A stretch of DNA of 64,000 nucleotides from Planctomycetaceae bacterium. Lineage in GTDB: Bacteria > Planctomycetota > Planctomycetia > Pirellulales > Pirellulaceae. This document shows positions 1-8,703 of the stretch, in pieces (the stretch's first letter is position 1; every line of letters starts with the position of its first letter). The position numbers and the translations under genes were made by a program. The DNA is taken from the NCBI GenBank assembly GCA_020638975.1, contig JACKHN010000004.1:378227-442226 (forward strand), read 5' to 3'. The notes beneath the pieces were generated by a model that saw only the letters and a list, made by a program, of their open reading frames with translations, was not told the DNA's origin and made no database searches.

Positions 1-64
1 TGATGTTCTTCACCGGCAGCAAGAACGAGGTTCGCAAGTCGATGATTCGTTGTGGCGGAACGGC

Positions 65-98
65 CGTGGAAGTAGCCGGCAGCCAATTCTGTTCGGCA
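65..98. repeat. left inverted repeat flanking IS4-family transposase
   Basis: The 17 bases at 82-98 (GCCAATTCTGTTCGGCA) are the exact reverse complement of 1534-1550, and similarity continues outward with gaps to about 65 on this side and 1566 on the other. The pair encloses the transposase gene, so they may be the terminal inverted repeats of an element of about 1.5 kb. They could instead be inverted copies of a host repeat. No target duplication was identified. Confidence 0.5.
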
Positions 99-240
99 CG
101 TGGTTTGCCGGAGTCATCCTACCTGTCGCGGGATGCTGTGTCATGTGCTTCGTCGAGTGATGGTTGGCGGCAGGGTGTGGCGAGCGGTAAGGGAGTGCGC
201 AGCGTGAACCGCCGCGAGGCCCGGGCCAACGCGGTGGCGA

Positions 241-1488
241 CTACTTCGGCGGAAGTTGTTGGATGTGGGCCTCCAACTCGTCCAACTCGGCGAGGCCAAG
301 CAAATAGAAGCAGATCATTTCATACGTCCGCTTCGTCGGCAGCTTACCTGTCATCGCCAAGATCATGATGCAAGCGATGATCGCCATGTAGATCTGAATC
401 GTCACGCCGTTGGCTTTCGTACTCAGCAGATGGCGACAGCCCAGCAATTGTTTGATAATGCGGAAGTACAGCTCGATCGTCCAACGCAATTCGTACAGCG
501 CCGCAATGATCTCGGCGGGCACGTCCAGATTGTTGGTCACAATCCGCAAGTAGCCATCGCTGCTCGCGCCGCTGACGCCGTTCTTGCTGCGACGACTATC
601 GTGAGGCTTGACCTTGACAATCACCAGTCGCGTGGAGTGATCGGGTGGAGTCGTGCGGCTGTTGGCCGTGCCAAACTGTACGATCTGGTCGCTCACGATG
701 CTGGCACTTCGATCCGTGTCGGTCAGTGCGTTTTCGCGGACCACTTCGTACGGTATCGCGTCGCCCAGCCGACACACATACTGGCTGTCCGCCGCAGCGA
801 TGGCGTTCCACAGCACGTACTTGGCATAGCCACGATCGATGAGATAACAACGTCCCGACTCAACGGTTCTCTCCAATACGCGTCGCTCGTCCGCTTCGCC
901 TTTGGGATTGGCACCGGTCACGTCGATGCGGCTGGGCGTGCCTTTGAAGACTTCAAATTGAGCATGCAAGCGATAGCCGCAGGACGACTTGCCATCGCCT
1001 TTGGGCAGCCAAGCCAGCTCAGCGATCTGAGCCAGCAAGCGAAACACCGATCCATCCACGGCGGTGATCTTCTTGTCAACGCAGGCGAAGTTCTCCGGCG
1101 TACGATCAGGCAGCTTGTCACTCAGTTCTTCGGCCAGTCCGGCGAGAGGCGTTGGATCGAAGATCGTGACCGATTCGGACAGCGACCCCAGCGAAGCCCG
1201 CCCGACGCCGAGTCGCTTCTGCACGTTCTTCAAACCACTGCATTGTTGCAATCCGCGAAACGAATCGATGATGGGGTTGTAGAGCCACATCAGCACAAGC
1301 AAGCAGTACTGATCCATGTGCAAGTCACGGTTGTTGGCCTTGTCCCGTTCCGTGCCGATTCGGTGCAGCGGTTTAAGCAGCTTCGCCATCGCCTGCAGAT
1401 CGCGGAGCCCCGAGAGGTCGCTTTCCTGGATGCCTTTGTCGGTGTTATCCTTGGACGCCATGCCCACAATCATGACAAACACAACCAC
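241..1488 (-). CDS. IS4-family DDE transposase
   Basis: A 415-residue transposase that would cut and join element ends by DDE chemistry. The catalytic residues are visible: D145 in AVDGSVF, D218 in LIDRGYAKY and E339. E339 lies in a YREK signature with exact IS4 spacing: Y332, R335, E339, K346 in YELRWTIELYFRIIK. The length fits the family. Translation may start at residue 10 (1461), where the sequence becomes polar (MASKDNTDKG), because the first nine residues look untypical. The frame is open and intact. A long open frame on the opposite strand is an antisense shadow. The downstream neighbour topA is unrelated, so this is an inserted element. IS4 membership is secure from the motif; the exact subgroup is not. 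Confidence 0.93.
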   Translation of the reverse strand: MVVFVMIVGMASKDNTDKGIQESDLSGLRDLQAMAKLLKPLHRIGTERDKANNRDLHMDQYCLLVLMWLYNPIIDSFRGLQQCSGLKNVQKRLGVGRASLGSLSESVTIFDPTPLAGLAEELSDKLPDRTPENFACVDKKITAVDGSVFRLLAQIAELAWLPKGDGKSSCGYRLHAQFEVFKGTPSRIDVTGANPKGEADERRVLERTVESGRCYLIDRGYAKYVLWNAIAAADSQYVCRLGDAIPYEVVRENALTDTDRSASIVSDQIVQFGTANSRTTPPDHSTRLVIVKVKPHDSRRSKNGVSGASSDGYLRIVTNNLDVPAEIIAALYELRWTIELYFRIIKQLLGCRHLLSTKANGVTIQIYMAIIACIMILAMTGKLPTKRTYEMICFYLLGLAELDELEAHIQQLPPK

Positions 1489-1533
1489 GGCTAGCTAGCC
1501 CAATTCGTAAGAAAATCCGGCTAGCAAATGTCA

Positions 1534-1566
1534 TGCCGAACAGAATTGGCCGGCAGCTTCCACACG
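1534..1566. repeat. right inverted repeat flanking IS4-family transposase
   Basis: Partner of the repeat at 65-98. TGCCGAACAGAATTGGC at 1534-1550 is the perfect inverted match, followed by CGGCAGCTTCCACACGG, which aligns with gaps to the other side. It lies 46 bases upstream of the transposase start, where an IS end would be expected. Confidence 0.5.
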
Positions 1567-1675
1567 GACTTCCCCAGAAGATTCATCCAGGCGGAGGTCA
1601 TGGCCTGCGACGACTCGATCCGCCGCACCAGCCAGCGCGACTTCAAGGCACACAATCCCAGGCGGCAGAAGCACA

Positions 1676-1758
1676 AGGGGGCAAGAGTCGAGGGACAAGA
1701 GTCGAGAGCCAAGCAAGTCACGAAACATTCAGACGCTTGTCGCTCGACTCTTGCCCCT
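1676..1758. repeat. inverted repeat downstream of topA
   Basis: AGGGGCAAGAGTCGAG (1676-1691) is perfectly inverted at 1743-1758, with a 51-base loop that holds a second CAAGAGTCGAG copy. It lies just past the topA stop codon and could act in transcript ending or stability. There is no clear T-run, so an intrinsic terminator is not supported. Such short repeats between genes fit a dispersed palindrome. Confidence 0.5.
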
Positions 1759-1766
1759 CTGCTCGC

Positions 1767-4433
1767 TCAGCCGTCCGTCTTCTTTTTCGCGACCTTTTTC
1801 TTGGCGGGTTTCTTTTTGGCCGCCTTCTTCGGCGCGGCCTTCTTCTTCTTTTTCTTGGTCGGGCCTTTCGCAGCTCGCTCTGCGAGCAAGACGACTGCCT
1901 GATCGAACGTGAACTCCTCGGGGTTGGTTCCCTTGGGGAGCGACGCGTTGGTTTCGCCGTCTGTCACATACGGTCCGTAACGTCCCTCGAGCAACTTGAT
2001 GGGCTGTTCGGTGACGGGCGAAGCCTCGAACTCTTTTATCGGTTCCTTTGCCGCGCCGCGACCGCGTGTCTTGGGCTGGGCCAGCAGTTCGAGTGCCTTT
2101 TCAAACGTCACGTCAATCGGCGAGAGATCCGCAGGCAGCGATCTCGTCTCTTTGCCGCAACTGATGTAGGGTCCGAAGCGACCGTTCTGCGAGACCACGG
2201 GTGCTTTCAGCTCCGGATGTTCGCCCAACGTGCGCGGGAGCGTCAGCAGTTTTAATGCGATTTCCAACGAGATATCTTCGGGGACCATGCCCTTCAGCAG
2301 CGAGGCGTTCTTAGGCTTCTCGTCATCTTCGGGAGTACCGCGTTGAACGTAGGGACCGAATCGTCCGACTTTAAGAAACACTGGCTTATGTGTCTCGGGG
2401 CAGATACCCAGTGGTTCGTCGCTCGCAGCACCCTGGTCGAGCAACTCCATCGCACGCGCCAGAGTGAGTTCGTCGGGTGCCATCCCTTCAGGCAAGCTGG
2501 CTTTGCGTTCGCCCTGTTCGACAAACGGGCCGAACTTGCCAACCCTCAAGACGATTTCTTCACGATGTTCTCCTTCGGTCGGCGTACCAACGGGAAAGCG
2601 ACTCATCACGCGTGGATCGATCTCCTCGGTCTTCGCTGCCAATCTGGCCTTTAGTCCCGGCTCGTCACCAAAGTAGAAGTTCTGCAGATAGTCGACGCTA
2701 TCGGCTTCGCGACGGCTGATCGAATCCAGCAGATCTTCCATCTGGGCCGTAAATTGATAATCAACCAGCGAGCCGAAATGATCTTCGAGCAGTCGGGTAA
2801 CTGCGAACGCTGTCCAAGTAGGAACTAGTGCATTGCCCTTTTTGAAGACATAGTCGCGAGCTTGAATTGTATCGATAATCGAAGCATAAGTACTCGGTCG
2901 ACCGATCCCCTTATCTTCCAATTCTCGTGTCAACGAAGCTTCCGTAAACCGGCTTGGTGGCTGAGTCGTATGATCATTCGCTTGCAGGTCGCGGCAATCG
3001 ACCCGCTGTCCTTGCTCGACGGACGGAAGCAGCGTCTCACGATCCGCAAGTTCGGCGTTCGGGTTATCTGATCCTTCGACATAGGCTCGCAAGAAGCCGG
3101 GGAAGTCGATCGTGCGACCACTCACTCGGAATATGGCGCCGTCGCCTTCGATCGTGATCGTCGTGTTGTGTCCGCGTGCATCGACCATCTGGCTGGCGAT
3201 CGTTCGCTTCCAGATCATCTCGAACAAACGATATTCATCCGAGTTCAAGCTGTTCTTTAACGCACCTGGCAGCTCGAATGGATGGCCAGCGGGGCGAATC
3301 GCTTCGTGAGCCTCTTGAGCGTTCTTTACCTTGTTCGCATAAGTGCGAGGTGTTTCCGGCAAATAGTCGTTGCCATACTCGGAGTTGACCAAATCACGTG
3401 CGGCATCGACGGCGACCTGAGCGAGATTCGTCGAGTCGGTTCGCATATAAGTAATGTGCCCGTTCTCGTACAAGCTTTGCGCCGCGTTCATCGTGCGACG
3501 TGCCGTAAAGCCGAGCTTGCGGTTCGCCTCTTGCTGCATCGTGCTGGTCGTGAACGGAGGCGCAGGCTTGCGAGTGTAGGGCTTGCTTTCAACGCTCAAG
3601 ACCTTGAACTGTGCAGACCGCAAGCGATCGTTGAGTGCTTTCGCGCCCGCTTCGTCCAACACCAACAAAGAATCGTCTTTGATCTTGCCTGTCGCAGCGT
3701 CGAAATCCTTGCCGCTGGGGATCTTCCTTCCATCAACCGACATGAGCGTGGCTTGGAATTCTTCGCTCGACTCGGAAGCGAAGGTCGCCATCAGGTCCCA
3801 GTAAGTCGCCGAGTGGAACGCCATGCGTTGGCGTTCGCGTTCGACGATCAAGCGAACCGACACGCTCTGCACGCGACCGGCGGAGAGACCTCGACCCACT
3901 TTTTTCCACAGCAACTGCGAGACGTCATATCCATAGAGCCGATCGAGAATGCGGCGAGCCTCCTGAGCTCGAACCAGTCCGTCATCGATCTCGCGAGGAT
4001 TATCGATCGCCTCTTGAATGGCCTCTTTGGTGATTTCGTGAAAAACGAGTCGCTTTACAGGAACCTTCGGTTTCAGCACTTCGTGCAGATGCCAACTGAT
4101 AGCCTCTCCTTCGCGATCTTCGTCCGTCGCGAGATAGAGGTCTTTGGCATCCTTCAACGCGGCACGCAGCTTCGCAACCTGCTGCTTCTTGCCCGGCGGC
4201 ACAATATAAATCGGAGTGAATCGATCATCGACGTTCACGCCAAGATACGACCACGACTCCTTCTTGAACTCTTCGGGCACTTCCTTCGATCCCTGGGGGA
4301 GATCGCGAATATGGCCAATACTGGCTTCCACGGTGTAGTCTTTGCCCAGGAATTTTCCAATCGTACGAGCCTTGGCAGGCGATTCGACGATCACAAGTGA
4401 CTTCCCGCCGGAGCTGGAGGCTTTTTTGGCCAT
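1767..4433 (-). CDS. topA: DNA topoisomerase I (type IA)
   Basis: An 888-residue type IA topoisomerase that relaxes negatively supercoiled DNA through a transient 5'-phosphotyrosine link. The TOPRIM domain is at the N-terminus (VIVESPAKA with Glu17; DEDREGE at 104-110). The active-site tyrosine is Y329 in GHITYMRTDST. In place of the zinc fingers of the enterobacterial enzyme, the C-terminal third carries four repeats built around GKFGPFVE, GRFGPYVQ, GRFGPYIS and GRYGPYVT. A tail of about 30 residues, mostly Lys, Ala and Pro (859-888), follows and probably binds DNA non-specifically. Such lysine-rich tails are known in other bacterial TopA proteins. The gene stands alone, divergent from the chaperone gene at 4729. 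The start at 4433 gives the standard MAKK N-terminus. Confidence 0.97.
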   Translation of the reverse strand: MAKKASSSGGKSLVIVESPAKARTIGKFLGKDYTVEASIGHIRDLPQGSKEVPEEFKKESWSYLGVNVDDRFTPIYIVPPGKKQQVAKLRAALKDAKDLYLATDEDREGEAISWHLHEVLKPKVPVKRLVFHEITKEAIQEAIDNPREIDDGLVRAQEARRILDRLYGYDVSQLLWKKVGRGLSAGRVQSVSVRLIVERERQRMAFHSATYWDLMATFASESSEEFQATLMSVDGRKIPSGKDFDAATGKIKDDSLLVLDEAGAKALNDRLRSAQFKVLSVESKPYTRKPAPPFTTSTMQQEANRKLGFTARRTMNAAQSLYENGHITYMRTDSTNLAQVAVDAARDLVNSEYGNDYLPETPRTYANKVKNAQEAHEAIRPAGHPFELPGALKNSLNSDEYRLFEMIWKRTIASQMVDARGHNTTITIEGDGAIFRVSGRTIDFPGFLRAYVEGSDNPNAELADRETLLPSVEQGQRVDCRDLQANDHTTQPPSRFTEASLTRELEDKGIGRPSTYASIIDTIQARDYVFKKGNALVPTWTAFAVTRLLEDHFGSLVDYQFTAQMEDLLDSISRREADSVDYLQNFYFGDEPGLKARLAAKTEEIDPRVMSRFPVGTPTEGEHREEIVLRVGKFGPFVEQGERKASLPEGMAPDELTLARAMELLDQGAASDEPLGICPETHKPVFLKVGRFGPYVQRGTPEDDEKPKNASLLKGMVPEDISLEIALKLLTLPRTLGEHPELKAPVVSQNGRFGPYISCGKETRSLPADLSPIDVTFEKALELLAQPKTRGRGAAKEPIKEFEASPVTEQPIKLLEGRYGPYVTDGETNASLPKGTNPEEFTFDQAVVLLAERAAKGPTKKKKKKAAPKKAAKKKPAKKKVAKKKTDG

Positions 4434-4595
4434 AGGTAAACATCAATCTGGGTGGTTTGCGTTGGATTCGGAAAGACCGTGACTATCTATCAGGTTTTCT
4501 TAACTAGCTTCCTGAGAACCTTCCCGCCGGCCCTCACGGTCGCGAGAAGCGGTGTAATTGCAACGGCAACTTGTCGACGACATTCCTGATTGGGA

Positions 4596-4623
4596 TTGAA
4601 TTTACGGCGACTGTCCATACAAT
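4596..4623 (+). promoter_or_regulatory. putative sigma70-type promoter for the chaperone gene
   Basis: TTGAAT (4596-4601) and TACAAT (4618-4623) are separated by 16 bases in the 295-bp divergent intergenic region. Transcription would begin near 4630 and leave a leader of about 100 bases before the start at 4729. This is a consensus match only. No clear second promoter for topA was picked out. Confidence 0.35.
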
Positions 4624-4728
4624 CTGCAAATCCAGGTTATGCCTTCCGACAGGGCAAATCATTAATACGTGATAGCCCGTGCTGTCAACCCGTCTTGCTA
4701 CTCACCGTGCGTGTTTGGAGAGCTTTCG

Positions 4729-7107
4729 ATGTCCCGTGTGATGCATCTGTTTCGTAAGTATCAGTACATGCTGCTGATTGTTTTTGGCGTGCTGCTGATG
4801 TTTGTCTTCGTCATCGGAGATGCTCTCACCGGCTTGATGGGTGGTCCTGGTCAAGGCGGAAGCGAACAAGCTGACGAGGTCGTGCTGACTTGGAAACGCG
4901 GAGCCGTCAGCGGCAATGACTTGTACAGCCAACGAGTTCGCCACAACATGGCCGTGGAATTCTTGAGCGAAGTCGTTCAAGAGACCGTGCGCCGAGAAGG
5001 CACACCCAAGGGGCCGGGAGTTTTTCGCGATCAATTCGGTCGGTATAACCCCGGGATCACCGTCGCCGAGAACGATGAAACGATTGTGCAGAAGATGCTG
5101 TTGGCGGCCAAAGCCGAGTCGCTCGGTGTACGAGTCGACAACGAAGCTGTCAAAGCGTTCTTGAAGCAACTGAGCGATGGCGAGTTGAACGACAACGATC
5201 TGGGGGTGATCTACAACAAAACGATCAATGGTCGCATGACGCAACAGCACCTGATGGACCAACTGCAACACGAGTTGCTTGCCCAGCAGATGTTGATGAT
5301 GACACGGGCTGGCTTGTTCGTCGTCCCGCCACGCGAGGCCTGGGGCTTTCACAATCGCATGCGTCGCCGCGTGCAAACGGAAATGGTCGCGTTGAGCGTC
5401 GATAGCTTCAAGGACAAGGTGACGAAGACGCCGACGGAAGCCGAGATCAAGAAGTTATATGACGAAGGCAAAGATCGCTTTCCGAACCCCTATAGCCCTG
5501 AACCCGGCTTCATGCGTCGCCACAAGATCGCATTCGAGTACGTTCGTGCCGATTCGGGCAAGCTGCAAGAAGAGGAAGCCGCCAAGATTAAGGACACGAT
5601 CACGGACGAGGATATCGAGAAGCATTACGAAGAAAACAAAGAACGCTATCGCGTGATCGACCTGCCCGAAGAGGAACCACAAGCCGATCCGCCGGCCTCC
5701 ACACCAGAAACTCCGAAAGAAGGCAGCGAGCAGCCTGCCGCTCAGGAAACTCGGAAAGAAGATGCTGCGCCGACACCACCTGCCGAAGAAACGCCTGCAA
5801 CTCCCGCAGACAAGCCGACGGAGCCAGCTCCCGCAACGGAAGCTCCCGCAGAGCCGAAAGCAGAAGAAAACTGCAGCCCACAGGACGAAGCGGCTGCGGA
5901 AACAGCGGAGCCTGCAGCAACTCCCGAAACGCCAACTCCGACGGAGCCAACTCCACCTGCCGCAGCCGATCCGCCGGCGCCTGCGACCGAGGTCCCCGCC
6001 GTCGCGACAGAGGAAACGCCACAAGCTTCCCCACCAGCCACAGCTGTTCCCGAAGCGTCTGCGACGGAAACGCCAGCCGCTGAAACGCCAGCCGCTGAAA
6101 CACCAGCTACCGAGCCTGCGGATACACCTGCCCCAGCGGACAAGCCAGAAGAACCAAGGTACAAGCCTTTGGACGACAAGTTGCGAGCAGAGATTCGCGA
6201 CGAGATCGCAGCGGATCGCTCGCGACAGCCAGCCCAGGAGCGACTCGATAAATCGCTCGACGAGATTAAAGCCGCGATCGATGCCTACGGTCGGCAGATA
6301 CGTCGCAGCGATATCTCCAAAACCGCGCCCAAGTCAACTCCTGTAGACTATGAGGCGTTGGCTGCCGAGCGCGGTTTCACAGCTGGCAAGATCGATCCTA
6401 CGGATGCGCTCGGTATTGAAGAGTATGAGTTGGGCAAGGCCTACGAGATGACTTTCACATCCTGGCCGCCACAGCGCGTCTCGTTCGCACAGATGGCCTA
6501 CGGACAGGAAGCACCACCCTATCGTGCGGCACGAATCAAGAGCGCTGAATTAGACGTCGAGTTCTTGTACTGGAAAGTCGCCGAGGAGAAAGCGTTTGTT
6601 CCAGAATTGAAAGATATCCGCGATGAAGTCATCGATACTTGGAAACGACGCGAAGCGTTCGTCATTGCTAAGGCAGAAGCCGAGAAATTGGCCAAGCAAG
6701 CCGCAGGCGATAAACCACTCGGTGAGTCATTGAGCTCGCATGATGGTCTCGAAATCATTCAACCAGCACCGTTCAGTTGGATGTCGACCGGAACAACGCC
6801 GTTCGGTGGAGCGGGAGCGCCGACGCTGAGCCAGGTCGATGGCGTAGAAGCGGCGGGGAACGAATTCATGCGATCCGTCTTCCGCCTGAAGCAAGGTGAA
6901 GTCGGTGTCGCTGTCGATCAACCCGAGAAGATGGTCTACGTGGTCCGCATCGCTGCGGAAACGCCTTCGGAAGATATGCTTAAAGAACAGTTCCTCGCAT
7001 CAGGCGTCACCCCTGAAATGTCGCAGATCGCGTTCGTCGAGATCGAAGACGTCTGGCAGAATTGGTACAAGGATCTGGAAAAAGAGATGAACGTAAAGTG
7101 GAAGTAG
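4729..7107 (+). CDS. membrane-anchored SurA/PpiD-like chaperone with Pro/Glu/Ala/Thr-rich linker
   Basis: The chosen start (MSRVMHLFRKY) follows GGAGAG with good spacing, giving 792 residues; an in-frame ATG at 4669 lacks such a site. A single membrane helix (about 12-32, MLLIVFGVLLMFVFVIG) would anchor the protein with its bulk outside the cytoplasm. Next comes an alpha-helical region with SurA/PpiD N-domain character. A low-complexity Pro/Glu/Ala/Thr stretch (about 310-470) includes three near-identical ETPAA units, and a mixed C-terminal domain ends in a Trp-rich helix. I see no convincing parvulin active-site domain, so isomerase activity is doubtful and a folding or holdase role is inferred. 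The low-complexity block creates several long open frames in other frames that are not genes. It converges on the isomerase gene at 7231. Confidence 0.75.
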   Translation: MSRVMHLFRKYQYMLLIVFGVLLMFVFVIGDALTGLMGGPGQGGSEQADEVVLTWKRGAVSGNDLYSQRVRHNMAVEFLSEVVQETVRREGTPKGPGVFRDQFGRYNPGITVAENDETIVQKMLLAAKAESLGVRVDNEAVKAFLKQLSDGELNDNDLGVIYNKTINGRMTQQHLMDQLQHELLAQQMLMMTRAGLFVVPPREAWGFHNRMRRRVQTEMVALSVDSFKDKVTKTPTEAEIKKLYDEGKDRFPNPYSPEPGFMRRHKIAFEYVRADSGKLQEEEAAKIKDTITDEDIEKHYEENKERYRVIDLPEEEPQADPPASTPETPKEGSEQPAAQETRKEDAAPTPPAEETPATPADKPTEPAPATEAPAEPKAEENCSPQDEAAAETAEPAATPETPTPTEPTPPAAADPPAPATEVPAVATEETPQASPPATAVPEASATETPAAETPAAETPATEPADTPAPADKPEEPRYKPLDDKLRAEIRDEIAADRSRQPAQERLDKSLDEIKAAIDAYGRQIRRSDISKTAPKSTPVDYEALAAERGFTAGKIDPTDALGIEEYELGKAYEMTFTSWPPQRVSFAQMAYGQEAPPYRAARIKSAELDVEFLYWKVAEEKAFVPELKDIRDEVIDTWKRREAFVIAKAEAEKLAKQAAGDKPLGESLSSHDGLEIIQPAPFSWMSTGTTPFGGAGAPTLSQVDGVEAAGNEFMRSVFRLKQGEVGVAVDQPEKMVYVVRIAAETPSEDMLKEQFLASGVTPEMSQIAFVEIEDVWQNWYKDLEKEMNVKWK

Positions 7108-7126
7108 CACCGCGATACTGCTTCGT

Positions 7127-7230
7127 TGGACAGCGCCAATTCTGACATAAGTCATTGGGTATCAGCGGGTAAGGGAGTGGCGCGAGCCACTCCCTTACCC
7201 GCTGATTGTCGTGAAAGTGGTGCTGTCCAA
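7127..7230. repeat. nested palindrome between convergent genes
   Basis: A perfect 21-bp stem (7161-7181 with 7186-7206) closes on a GCGA loop, a GNRA-type tetraloop. Outside it, GTTGGACAGCGCCA (7127-7140) is inverted with two mismatches at 7217-7230. The structure fills the gap between two convergent genes and may end transcription from both sides. No T-run follows, so it may equally be a dispersed palindromic element. A partial look-alike of the stem (GGTAAGGGAGTG) occurs near 185-196. Confidence 0.7.
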
Positions 7231-8157
7231 TTAGCGATTGCGTTTGGCAACAAACTGCCGCAAGTAATCCGCGCTTTGAGCTAAGGAAGCCTGTCGCGAG
7301 TCAAGCGATTCTTCGTAGGCTCGATCTTCGACTTCGACACATACCGGGCCGCGATACCCGACATCTCCCAATACCGAGAAAAAGCTCCCCCAATTTACGT
7401 CTCCAAGGCCGGGCAACTTCGGGGAGTGGTACTCGAGCGGATGCGCCATGATGCCGACTTGATCGAGCCGATGTCGATCGACGCGGACGTCCTTGGCATG
7501 CACGTGAAACAACTTGTCGCTAAAGTCGCGGATAGGAGCCAAGTAGTCCATCTGCTGCCACACCATGTGCGACGGGTCGTAGTTCAAGCCAAAGTGATCG
7601 CTCGGGATATCTTCGAACATCCGTTTCCAGATCGTTGGTGTCGTGGCAAGGTTCTTTCCGCCCGGCCATTCGTCGTTCGTGAAGAACATTGGGCAATTCT
7701 CGATGCCCACGCGAACACCTTGCTCTACCGCAAATCGAATGATCGGCTTCCACACTTCCAGGAATCTAGGCCAGTTATCGTCAACGGAACGCGTCCAATC
7801 ACGACCGATGAACGTGTTCATCTGATTGACGCCGAGCAGCTTGGCAGCCGCGATGACGTGCCGAATGTGTTCCGCGTACTTTGCGCCTTCCTGCACGTCC
7901 GGGCACAGTGGATTGGGATAGTAGCCGAGTCCGCTGATCGCGACGCCGAACTCGCTTGCCAAGTCATTCACTTCGGCAGCCTTGGCCGCAGTCAATTGTT
8001 CGACTTCGATATGCGTGATGCCTGCATAACGCCGCTCGGCCTTTCCCTTTGGCCAGCACATTACTTCCACGCAATCGTAGCCGTAACGCTTGGCCGACTC
8101 GAAGACTTCGCGAAGCGACAAGTCGGGGAGAATCGCACTAACGAATCCGAGTTGCAT
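7231..8157 (-). CDS. sugar phosphate isomerase/epimerase (xylose isomerase-like TIM barrel)
   Basis: The start MQLGFVSAIL is set by AGGAG seven bases upstream, giving 308 residues; the longer frame to 8211 has no such support. The protein is a TIM barrel of the AP-endonuclease-2/xylose isomerase-like superfamily, with metal-site-type segments: a Glu in GIENCPMFF, an Asp/His in LNYDPSHMVW, a His in FHVHAKDVR and a Glu in CVEVEDRAYE. These are the usual metal ligands of the family. The substrate cannot be read from sequence. A remnant of a Gfo/Idh/MocA oxidoreductase lies just upstream on the same strand, a pairing common in planctomycete sugar catabolism, so the two were probably one operon before the second gene decayed. 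Confidence 0.88.
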   Translation of the reverse strand: MQLGFVSAILPDLSLREVFESAKRYGYDCVEVMCWPKGKAERRYAGITHIEVEQLTAAKAAEVNDLASEFGVAISGLGYYPNPLCPDVQEGAKYAEHIRHVIAAAKLLGVNQMNTFIGRDWTRSVDDNWPRFLEVWKPIIRFAVEQGVRVGIENCPMFFTNDEWPGGKNLATTPTIWKRMFEDIPSDHFGLNYDPSHMVWQQMDYLAPIRDFSDKLFHVHAKDVRVDRHRLDQVGIMAHPLEYHSPKLPGLGDVNWGSFFSVLGDVGYRGPVCVEVEDRAYEESLDSRQASLAQSADYLRQFVAKRNR

Positions 8158-8192
8158 GAGGTCACTCCTGACACGGGAAGGAAATACGTTAC

Positions 8193-8533
8193 TTACTGTA
8201 TCGTCACCCACCGCTCATTGCGATGGCTCTCGAATATGGCATCGCACAGAACGATCTCGCGATGTCCATCGGCGAAGGTTGGATAAGTCGGCGGTAAGTC
8301 GAAGTTGCCTTCTGCGACTTGTCGATAGAGCGGACTTTGGGGAAGTGCAGCGTTGTTTCGTCAAGAGTCCCTCGGAACTAGACCGCCACAGCCTCCTCGG
8401 CTGCCGCAGCATGCGACTTCAACGGACTTGATCCCAAAACGCCCGTGATCGCAACACCGACAAGCCGTAAAGCCTCCGCATGCAACCAGTCCAAAAAGCC
8501 AGTTCCTACGATGGTGGCGCCGATCTCTTTCAT
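8193..8533 (-). pseudogene. Gfo/Idh/MocA oxidoreductase, internally deleted
   Basis: Reading the minus strand from 8533 gives a normal Rossmann start (MKEIGATIVGTGF, then HAEALRLVGV) that stops near 8379. The other end, 8344 down to the stop at 8193, reads as the normal C-terminus of the same family (DLPPTYPTFADGHREIVL, then SHRNERWVTIQ). An intact family member has about 350-400 residues, so most of the gene is missing. The 49 bases between the two pieces (8345-8393) are a copy of a repeat also found at 17737 and 24717. The gene was therefore broken at, or by, this repeat. It would have preceded the isomerase at 7231. Confidence 0.85.
8345..8393 (+). repeat. dispersed repeat family 1, copy A (partial)
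   Basis: Shares CGTTGTTTCGTCAAGA and GACCGCCACAGCC with copies at 17737-17809 (reverse orientation) and 24717-24789. This copy lacks the end containing GTGCGACTCGCAC. It sits exactly at the junction of the decayed oxidoreductase gene. Confidence 0.8.
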
Positions 8534-8703
8534 TCCTAGCCTTCTAAGTCTTCTTCACAATTCTTGGACCAAGTTTACCCAACACAAACCGCGTTCAACA
8601 GAACCGACTTGCGTTCGCGAGCGGGTCGTATGATACTCAGCAAGCATCCATCGCCCCGGCGAGCCAATCGCGATGCACCACGCGAATCCATTGGGAGTAT
8701 CAG

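Noticed and set aside
3..368. 121-codon open frame at the window start
   Set aside because: Runs over an inverted repeat and into the transposase 3' end; composition not protein-like.
256..1494. 412-codon open frame on the plus strand across the first transposase
   Set aside because: Exactly antisense to an intact IS4-family transposase with all catalytic motifs; no family resemblance.
1676..1758. Possible intrinsic terminator for topA
   Set aside because: Stem is perfect but the loop is 51 bases and no T-run follows; kept only as an inverted repeat.
3282..4400. 372-codon plus-strand open frame within topA
   Set aside because: Antisense shadow of topA, whose domains cover the region; no recognisable protein.
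5455..6346. Several 145-195-codon frames over the chaperone linker
   Set aside because: Produced by the low-complexity Pro/Glu/Ala/Thr-coding repeat; Arg/Gln- or Trp/Cys-rich nonsense in other frames.
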